From: Tubulanus polymorphus
Taxonomy: Eukaryota > Nemertea > Palaeonemertea > Tubulaniformes > Tubulanidae
Length of the DNA: 64,000 bases
NCBI RefSeq assembly: GCF_964204645.1
Contig: NW_027437456.1
Location: 1 to 64,000 of the forward strand
Reading direction: 5' to 3'
Part shown: piece by piece, positions 56,079 to 64,000 of the stretch
Layout: each line of letters starts with the position of its first letter
Numbering within the stretch: position 1 is the first letter of the stretch
Program-made: the position numbers and the translations under genes
The notes under the pieces: generated by a model
Told to the model about the DNA's origin: nothing
The model's database searches: none
The model's input: the letters and a program-made list of their open reading frames with translations, nothing else

Positions 56079-56271
56079 AACCATAAAAGCGTAAACATGA
56101 TGCATCTCATTTTCAAATGAGGAAATAAGTTTATAAATAATGAACGTTTTCATAAAACAAGTGACTACAAATGGATAACAAGATACCTTGTTCCTGAAAA
56201 CGTTCTTTATTAATGAACTTATTTACTCGATTGAAAATGAGATTCATCGTGTTTATACTTTTATGGTTATT
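56079..56271. mobile_element. 193-bp near-perfect hairpin (MITE)
   Basis: Arms of about 73 bp (56080-56152, 56198-56270): TAACCATAAAAGCGTAAACA against, in reverse, TAACCATAAAAGTATAAACA, through GAACGTTTT. The loop is about 45 bp. It may be a MITE or a hairpin-RNA source. Confidence 0.75.
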
Positions 56272-56403
56272 GTTTTTATACTTACATCTTCGGTGTACTT
56301 TCTCACTTCAATGCATAAATTGATTCAAGATGTATTGTTTTTTTACATTGTCAGTGTACTGTTGACTTGAATGTATGTATGTTTTCTACGTGTATGTTTT
56401 TTA

Positions 56404-56553
56404 GATGCCCCAAAAGACATGTGTACTTTAAGATCATGTAAATCAAATGATCTTCAACCTTGTAATTATGGCTATTTCCAAAATCTCGATGTATTAATTA
56501 GGCAGCCAAGAAAATTCACCCCAATCAGTCGCTTGCCGGTTCAGACTGACTGA
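56404..56553 (+). CDS. Possible terminal exon, unknown
   Basis: After a TTTTTTAG at 56396-56403 the frame reads CTLRSCKSNDLQPCNYGYF and ends at a TGA. Three cysteines with regular spacing. No partner exon was found, so this may be chance. Confidence 0.2.
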   Translation, partial: DAPKDMCTLRSCKSNDLQPCNYGYFQNLDVLIRQPRKFTPISRLPVQTD

Positions 56554-57239
56554 AGATTGTTTCGAATGAACCGGAACCGAATTTCCCAATTATGTACTTC
56601 GATTTAAACAAAAAATTCTGTAAACTCGACCGCCGATCACACAACTATATCTGTACTTCGATTTCCGATTTCGAAATTAAACCCCCTGTTTCGCTCCCGG
56701 CAGGTGTGGTGGGTTTGTCTCAATCGAAAGATCGAACGAAATTTACCAACCAAATAAATAACAGGGACAATCCCTATTTTAAGATAAAAAAATATCATGT
56801 AAATCAAAAAATAATCTAAAACCAATTGCTTAAATGATGTGTTTTGGTTTTGCATCAGTGTCTTTGTACACTATAGATAGGTAAACATTGAAGTTACTGG
56901 TATTGCTGTTAGCATTTATGTTGACAAAACTATAATGGTATCCCCTAACTATTTTCTAATGTACATGTACTAGAAGTTAAGCTAGAATAATTTTGGAGCT
57001 TGGTGCATTATTTTCCACAGATAACTTAGTAGATCATTGTGCAGTATTATGAGAATAAGTTGGTATTATTGCATTCACAATTAATTATGATTAAAATTAA
57101 TTACAATTTATTAATATTGGTATTATTGCAATCACAGAGGTACTTTTATTTCACTGCTTTTGTGGCTGTTGTGGGGTGAGTACCTGGGAACTAAAACGTG
57201 GGAAGGGTACTTTCTTCATGACTTCCTAGAGGTAGTGGT

Positions 57240-58250
57240 TTAATTTTTACCACTAGAAACTTGTTTGATAAAAACATTCTGTCAACTATATGTCTAGATA
57301 ATCTCATCTTATGTTTATACGAACAAGTGAATTATTAAAATAAATTGATTCCATTCATATTATATATTTCTCTAGTTATTCAATCAATCAGGAGCCTAGT
57401 TCCATAGGTGTGAGTTATGATTCGACCAATTTTAACCCACAACCAACACAACAGGATCACAGCATTCTACGATTTTGCCAATAATTGCTTAAGAGGATCA
57501 TTTGTATTTTTGAGGATGACAGGTGTTCAAGTGGGCTTCCTGTAAGCTGAAGATATAGGTCTATACCGGTACATTGAAAAAAATGATGTATTTTTCTGTT
57601 ACTCATTCGGGATTCGAACCTTGCACATACATACACCCTGGGTTTATCAAAGTTTATTATTTCATATTCGGGATGCTATAACATTTTTACACGGCAAACA
57701 ATAAACCAGTGACACTTACATCATTAAAGTTCATGTCGAAACGGTTTGAAATACGATGGGTAATTTTCGGGATTCGAACCTAATAGCGCCACTTAAAAGA
57801 TGAACCAGCGCAATAAGATCAATATTTCATCAATATTTTACGGGATTCGAACCTAATAGAAATTGCGTAGAAACTACAGCGACTTATAGTCATTAAAGTT
57901 CACATGCTGTTCACATGTAGTGACGCATGCGCCCTCTGCCGATTTCTCGACTTAGAGCAATTTCCTGCACTGACTAATGCACATGCGTCAGCTAGAAACG
58001 GAGACTTGGGGAACTTTACGGTTTTTGCGATAACTATAAGATTACGCAGAGCAAAACAGTTCCGTCGGTTCCGCGATGTTTATAGTTCCACTTGATAGTA
58101 GTGTAAATTTTATTTGTTTCACAGCTATGATTTTCTAATATTTAACATTAAAAATTTAAAAAAGTAGTTTCACAATAGATGATTTGATAGCAAAGGTAAA
58201 GGGAGTAAAAATTCAGTTAGCGTAAGGATACGCAACAGAGTGATGACGCC
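57240..58250. other. No supported gene; repeated GGGATTCGAACC
   Basis: GGGATTCGAACCT occurs at about 57608, 57770 and 57842. It is B-box-like on the minus strand, but no tRNA cloverleaf surrounds any copy. 57905-58085 is the partner of the repeat at 18385-18560. Confidence 0.45.
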
Positions 58251-58253
58251 TTT

Positions 58254-58400
58254 AGACTGGTTACCTGTCCTATTCAATATCATACTCGCTTGCCAGTGGT
58301 CCAGTATGGCTCTCCGAACGAACTCGCTTCCACCAGCAGAATGGCTTTAGCTTAGTGGCCGGCTATTTATACTGTGCTCAAATGTATTTGTAAAATACGT
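58254..58400. repeat. SINE-like and LINE-like scraps
   Basis: GGCTTTAGCTTAGTGG (A-box-like) and ACGAACTCGCTTCCACCAGC match the SINE-like repeats at 6990 and 16975. ACTGGTTACCTGTCC also occurs, inverted, near 47190-47240. Confidence 0.45.
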
Positions 58401-59699
58401 ATGGAGGACGATTTTGAATGTCGACCAGTCACTGTCTGAGAGGAATTAAATGTCTTTGCACAGATATTATTGCTATTAGTATTAAACTACCAGTAGCAAT
58501 TATCAAAAGAAATATACTGTTTCAGGTGGTTTTGCAAAATCATTGAAGACATCATTGAAATCATTTAAAGCCTCTAGAAATATTATTTCTTGAGTTATAG
58601 AGGTACCAGTTATAAAGAATGCATACGCCATATATATTAAGGAGTAAAAAGTAAACAAAAAACATTTTCTTTATTTTGAAAAGAAAACATTGCAATATGA
58701 AATAAAGTACATGTAGATGTAAATTATAACATAGAATCATGGATGATGAAAAATTGAATTACAATAAATAAATTGTACAGTCATCATGTAATCAAATATC
58801 AAACATCACAGTGTTAAAATAGGACAATTTTTACACAAACCAAATTTAGCTAAAGCAACATTCGTGAATCATATAATTAGAACAATTAAATTTGTACGGT
58901 AACAGAAATGACATAATGAGTCATAGTCATGTTGAACAATTTCATGTAAAATCAGAGCGGAGTGAAGTAAACATAAACTTACATGTAAAATGAAGAGATT
59001 AAAAGTTTAGGAATTTTCAATTTTGCATGTATAAGTCAAAATTGTTTCTATAGAACTTAGAAATTAAGATTGATTTGAAGTTAGAAATTGTGTTACGGTT
59101 TCACAAGTCGCAGTTTGGGTTTTTTATACGTTAAGCGTTGTAGTAGGGCAACCAAAAAGAATAACAGTAATAAGCAAGTTTTCAATAATACTTTTGAAGT
59201 ATAATACAGGTCTTTCTAAAGATAAAGTTTGGACTAAATTGTGTTCTGGCAACCATTTTTTGGTTCATGTGCCTTTTGCATAAGTATAGGTCAGACACAA
59301 GCCTAGAAGCAACCAATTGACGTAACAGCTTGTCCTCAGAAAGTAATGTTGATAAATAACGACGGCAAAAATGATTATCACATATCTGCAACTGTTATTT
59401 AGTAGGATGCAACATCTTTTTAAATAAATACATATATTACTAAAGGAAATACACACGGAGTAGGAAATGAAAGTGTTGACAATATATAAATTATACAGAC
59501 ACACTATCTAATGAGAATATATATGAATAAAGAAATATATTTGATTAAATATATTTCAATGATGCTAATATTTGATTCTAGCGTATCGACATATTCTTTG
59601 TTTTACATAAACTTCTTGTCAGTTGGATTCCTGTGTTCGATGAATAGTTGCAAGAAGTGGCATATTCAGAATACAACAACGAGTCTATAACAGTATTTA
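58401..59699. other. No gene seen; AT-rich
   Basis: No frame or repeat of note. Confidence 0.45.
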
Positions 59700-60673
59700 A
59701 GTAATGCTTCTTAAATGTATATTGTTGAGTGAGCGTTGCAGCTTGTTAATTGCTGAAATGATAAAACATTTTTGTAAATAAATTAGGAATTATAAGGCTA
59801 ACTAAATCACATAAGTGCATATTAATGTTACATGAATGCAATGACAATTACCTGATTTATAGTCAATTCAGACACATGACTCGAATGAACTCATCTTAGG
59901 GATGCGAGCAACATCCCATTTATACAGGAATGCAACAGTTGTTTGTTGAGTTGTAGGTATAGTTGTGTTAAGTTGTTGCAGCAAGTTGTACTTCCACAGT
60001 ACCAGACAGCGGAGTCAAGCTGGTTGAATCAATTTAAGACCAGCATATATAATTAAAGAAAGCTGTCTCTACATGTATTTCCTGAAAGTTAGCAAGATAT
60101 TGAAATGAGTAATCATTGAGATAGAAAAATGGAAACTTCTTTATATGCACAGGACTATTTTACCTCTTTTTACCTCTTGAACCATGAGTTAAATATCATT
60201 ATAGATGTAAATGGTATGTTTTGAAATAACTGTTTCAAGTAATGTTTCTTATGTTTTCTTTTGTTGGGTCTGCATTGCAGCTTGTTAATTGCGAAAATGA
60301 TCAATATAAAAGTTAACAATTTTTGCAAATAAATTGAGATTTATAAGGAAAAGTAAGAGTATATCAATGAGTAATGAATGAATAAACATTACAAGTACCT
60401 GATTTAAATTCAATTCAGACATATGACTCTAATGGGTTGTTAAGAATATGAGCAACATCACATTTATACAAAGCAACAGTACTTTACGGCTGTAGAGTTG
60501 TTGGTATACTAGTTGTGTAAACTTGTTGCAGCCTTTGTAGTTCGACAGGAATAGATTGCGGACTCAAGCTGGTTAGAGTAATTGAGAACTGGCAAGTAGA
60601 ATAATAGGAAGTTATATCTAATTCTTAAAAGTTAGCAAGATACCGAAAATCACTAACAAATGAAATTGAAACA
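59700..60673. repeat. Diverged tandem duplication, about 440 bp per copy
   Basis: 59700-60140 and 60238-60673 share TTGCAGCTTGTTAATTGC, TTACCTGATTTA / GTACCTGATTTA, CAATTCAGACA.ATGACTC, GAGCAACATC and AAGCTGGTT. On the minus strand each copy has a donor-like AAATCAGGTA. Both minus strands read SLTPL/SLSPQ-type short frames that do not stay open, so these may be old duplicated exons or non-coding. Confidence 0.6.
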
Positions 60674-60674
60674 T

Positions 60675-61900
60675 GCTAATTAGGGTTTTCTGTTACATCA
60701 CAGAAAACCCTATTGAGATTCGCGTGTTTCTTCTTATTATTATTTTATGTCACACTATTTTCACTAAAAGAACTAAGGCTTTGTTACCTTGCCGATGTTG
60801 TCGATACAATCCGTATGATATCGTTCAGCTTACTGAGATCTACAAATACTCCGCGTGTTTTTTCACGAATCATCGTTATAAAAGCACTGTCGGGCCGTAA
60901 ACATCGAAAATTTAGCCCCATTCAATGGGCGACATGTTTTTCGAGTCGTCATCCCGAAATCAACCCGCAGGCCGATATTCACTTCGAATATCAATTCAAG
61001 TATAAATGAACTAATTTATTGCCGCAGACTTCACATTCCGCCGCGGTCTTCAAACAGTAATTTTAACAATAGCTCATTTTCTTCATCAAATAATTTTACC
61101 GATACACTGGAAATTTACTACTTTAGATTTTAAAAGCACTGTCGAGCCGTAAACATCGACGAATCGACGTGTGTCACTACATCGTCGTTCCGTGGATCAG
61201 CTGCGAGTTTCTCCTCATCATGAGAATCAAATCGAGTGCTAATTAATTTATTACTACCAGTGATTTGGCTGCGGGTTTCAAGGAGTTAGTTTAACAATAC
61301 CTATTTTTCATTACCGAATTAACTGTGTATTTACTAAGATAAATCTTTAGTGTACTGGGGAGTCGTAGGCCTAAACTAAACACGCCGAAGAGATATAACA
61401 GAGAAAAGTTGTTATGTCGACGAGGTATCAAAATAAAAGAATAATTACTTTATTCGGCCGCGGGCTTCAACCTCTATATCAATACCATCAATACTCTATA
61501 TTTCCTACAGTACATACCGATCATTGTCAAATGCACAAGCTTTTTACTAAATACAAGTATATAACACACTCCTATCCGTATGCTGGACTCACACTTGACA
61601 TTCGGAGTAAGCGTTCGCTGTGGGGGAAAGGAGATCGTTCGCTGTGTCGCTTGAAGATTGAGTTTTACGCGACCTTAAGGTTTTAGGCCTACCGGAAATG
61701 ACCTTTAATGTCTCAAACAAACACAGTATAATTGTTGCGTTTATAAACGGACTCATTGGATTGAACTTCAAAACAAAATTTACGATATCTAGGAGGGTTG
61801 TTATTCAATAGGCCTACGACCAATCTGTCCGGATGTTAGGCCTACGCATATACATAGGCCTACGTAGGCTGGTAGCCTCTACTAGGTTAAAGCTAAGTTC
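60675..61900. repeat. Dispersed repeat family with hairpin head, most complete copy
   Basis: Starts with one AGGGTTTTCTG hairpin (60683-60713) and ends near TAGCCTCTACTAGGTTAA. About 1.2 kb. Related to 29730-32250 and 34322-34535. No long reading frame, so non-autonomous. The single hairpin here, against four in tandem at 29730, suggests head expansion there. Confidence 0.75.
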
Positions 61901-62149
61901 ACTGTAAATGAGGAATCAGATTTATTAAAATGCATGTGTAATTAGTGAGTAACTGGTTCTGACTTGCAACGATCAATCACCATTATCAAATTTATTGGCA
62001 AAAATGAAGATTTTTTTTAAATTCCGTCTGAGCAGACAGCTTTATAAGCCAATGATGAAAAAACTAAAATGAAAAGTCTGGCTTATAAAGCTGAGTTTTT
62101 TCATCATAAATGAAACTGGTATTTCATTAATTCCTTATAACTTAAGCCG

Positions 62150-62449
62150 GACGTAGGTCGGCTTTGCGACGGCTTGTGACTCACTGGGACGCCATTCACG
62201 GCAACCGCCAGCGACGATTGTGTCGCAACTACTCATCGACCTACGCTCCCTTGCGACGGGTTGCGACTGTCAGCAACGCCAGTCACAAGGAGTCGCACCT
62301 GTTCTACTTTCTGCGCCGCGACGCGACTGTCACAACCGACCTACGCGCTCTTGCGATTGGCAGAAACTATAGTCGAAAAAAGTTACTGACAATCGTATCG
62401 CAACCGACTTGCATCGAAACTTGCGATGCAACGCAATGATCGCATCGCA
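62150..62449. repeat. GCGAC-rich dispersed repeat, copy 2
   Basis: Contains repeated TTGCGAC, GGTTGCGACTGTCA and GACCTACGC(G/T)C. 62265-62445 matches 33238-33412. Confidence 0.65.
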
Positions 62450-62654
62450 GTAATAGGGATAATAGGCTTTCAAGCCAAAGGTCGAACGGTCGAGCTCGTA
62501 AAAAATGAAAAACATGAAAATAATAACAATTTCTACTTGAATTACTCGCGAAACTCATAAAAATGAAAAATAAATTCTCACACGCTCGAATTTATTTTTC
62601 ATTTACTCACCCGCCCGTTCAACCTTTAGCTTGAAAGCCTATTATCCCTATTAC
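62450..62654. mobile_element. 205-bp MITE with 26-bp perfect termini
   Basis: Left arm 62450-62475 starts GTAATAGGGATAATAGGCTT; right arm 62629-62654 is its exact reverse. The similarity continues inward (AAAGGT.GAACGG). It lies 250 bp upstream of the HNH gene start. Confidence 0.8.
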
Positions 62655-62905
62655 TCTTAAAATATTTATATACATAAATAAAATATATATGAATAACATA
62701 TAAATTGATAGATTATTCAATATAAAAGTGTGAGCTCTTATTGAATAGATATAAAAGTATATATTTACAACATTATTTCAATATTCATATTTGTGTGAGT
62801 TAGATTTTTAAACATTAAAAGTGTTAGTAAAGTGTGATTGAAATAATGCATAATATAAATCATTGAACTTCTAAAATCAATTTAGTAAAAAAATATGTAT
62901 AATAA

Positions 62906-63574
62906 ATGGAACCAGAACAACCACAAATTATCAATATTACAAATAACAATGGTGTCATAAATATATGTTACAAGAAGTGTTCTAAATGTGAATTAGATAA
63001 ATTAGCTATAACAGAATTTAATAAGCGTAAGATTAGCAAAGATGGTTTTCAATATTGCTGTAAAACTTGTTTTAAACTATATACCAAACAATATTGAGAA
63101 GATAATAGAGAAGCTTATAATGATTATATGACAGAATATATGAGAGAAAGATATCAAACAGATCTTAATTTTAGATTAAAACAATGTTTAAGATCTAGAT
63201 TAACACAATTATTCAACAAAGAAACACATTCAGAAACACTATCTAGTTTATTGGGTTGTTCAGATGAATTCTTAGAATCATGGATAATATATCAATTCGA
63301 TGATAAAATGAATATAGATAATTATGGTGAATACTTTCATATTGATCACGTGTTGCCGATTTCTAAATTTGACATGAGTGATGATTATAATAAGAAGCTA
63401 ATATGGAACTGGAAAAATTTAAGGCCTTTAGAAAAGAAGGAAAACATAATTAAATCTAATAAACTAGATTTACAGTTATATTTAGATCAACTGGATAAAG
63501 CAAAGACATTTGTTGAATTATGGAATAGTATTTCACAGAATCAACCGCATTCTGAGGTTTTGATCAGTGGTTAG
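62906..63574 (+). pseudogene. HNH-endonuclease-like gene, one internal stop
   Basis: A 222-codon frame with ATG at 62906, a TGA at 63095-63097 and otherwise open to a TAG at 63572-63574. N-terminal zinc-ribbon-like CSKCEL..CKTC, a charged middle (DYMTEYMRERYQTDLNF), then CSDEFLESWIIYQF and the HNH block EYFHIDHVLPISKFD followed by WNWKNLRPLEKKENI, the usual asparagine/histidine end of the motif. Such proteins cut DNA and are common as selfish genes in large DNA viruses and algae-infecting viruses. AT content is higher than in the preceding repeats. The paralogue at 3842/19808 lacks this stop, having CAA near the aligned place. Confidence 0.8.
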
Positions 63575-64000
63575 AAAGCTGGCAATTCTATTTGAGCTTT
63601 GTATGTATATAATACATAGCTTTTGCTTACTACTAAAACATATGTTGCCAAATATATCTTGTTTTCAATTCTAAAGAATTAATTAACTTCATCATAAAGA
63701 ACATCTGTGCAGAAGTAATTAGTTTGGTCAGGGAAGTGTCATCACACTTCCCTGGTTTGGTCAAACGTGCGCCACGTCGGCAGTTAGAAATCAACTTTCA
63801 CATAAATAGTACGTATTGGATATTCTCTCTCAAAACACAGTTTACAGTTCTAAATCTAAATATTAGTACATATATTATGAAGTAGGGAAACCTTTAAACA
63901 TATTTAAGTACAGGAATTCATTTTCACAACATCTTTTAGATTAAAATGGAATACAGAGATCAACCAGAAATTCTAAGCCAACCAACGTATGAGGAACCAG
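63575..64000. other. No gene seen; one small hairpin
   Basis: CAGGGAAGTGTCATCACACTTCCCTG-like hairpin at 63729-63754 (stem 11 bp). The end of the window (ATGGAATACAGAGATCAACC at about 63946) may begin a further reading frame that is cut off. Confidence 0.4.

Noticed and set aside
62450-62470. TAGGGATAA core like the I-SceI homing site beside an HNH gene
   Set aside because: Only nine bases match, it lies in a MITE arm, and I-SceI is a LAGLIDADG enzyme, not HNH.

Overview
The window looks like a stretch of repeat-rich metazoan nuclear DNA, most likely from a marine invertebrate. This is an inference: the species cannot be read from the sequence. The evidence is spliceosomal introns with GT..AG borders inside transposase genes, BEN, NRF1, PHD and hAT-type domains, abundant MITE and SINE-like repeats, and no operons or bacterial signals. 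I see no convincing ordinary host gene. Almost everything recognisable is a mobile element, usually broken by a few stops or single-base frameshifts.

Layout. 1-1052: a foldback-like structure, in which inverted arms of a 42-bp tandem repeat enclose a 50-bp tandem array. 3842-4324 and 19808-19947: the two halves of one HNH-nuclease-like gene. Between them lies a 15.5-kb insertion (4325-19807) with 20-bp terminal inverted repeats and a duplicated TA. It holds a three-exon Tc1/mariner-type DD34E transposase (7799-9588), a BEN-domain gene (about 13120-14058, minus), a BED-like exon, an exon ending in a polybasic CaaX-like tail, and many nested repeats.

20281-28905: an element whose ends are inverted arrays of a GC-rich palindrome spaced every 31-36 bp. 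It carries the C-terminal exons of a KDZ-type transposase (minus) and a plus-strand gene with an NRF1-like DNA-binding domain. A 4.3-kb hAT element (21105-25417) with a ZMYM/TTF-type transposase is nested inside. 29730-34535: hairpin repeats, a duplicated 1-kb repeat family, a 31-bp minisatellite open in several frames, and LINE reverse-transcriptase scraps. About 35135-36027: a possible three-exon gene of unknown function on the minus strand.

37305-43089 (minus): a decayed Helitron polyprotein with, in order, a protease-like domain, an OTU domain, an 18-residue repeat tract, a cysteine-rich segment, HUH Rep and a truncated PIF1 helicase. 44450-45800: a 1.35-kb inverted repeat. 46033-54718 (plus): a multi-exon gene or element joining an SGNH-hydrolase-like domain (exons duplicated), a Ulp1-like protease, a GATA-type finger, a MULE-like transposase core, a SWIM-like motif, two C2H2-like fingers and a PHD finger. 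54885-62654: tandem repeats, MITEs and another copy of the 1.2-kb repeat family. 62906-63574: a second HNH gene, intact except for one stop.

The most interesting points are the giant TA-flanked element, the KDZ/NRF1 element with phased palindromes, and the SGNH-Ulp1-GATA-MULE-PHD composite.
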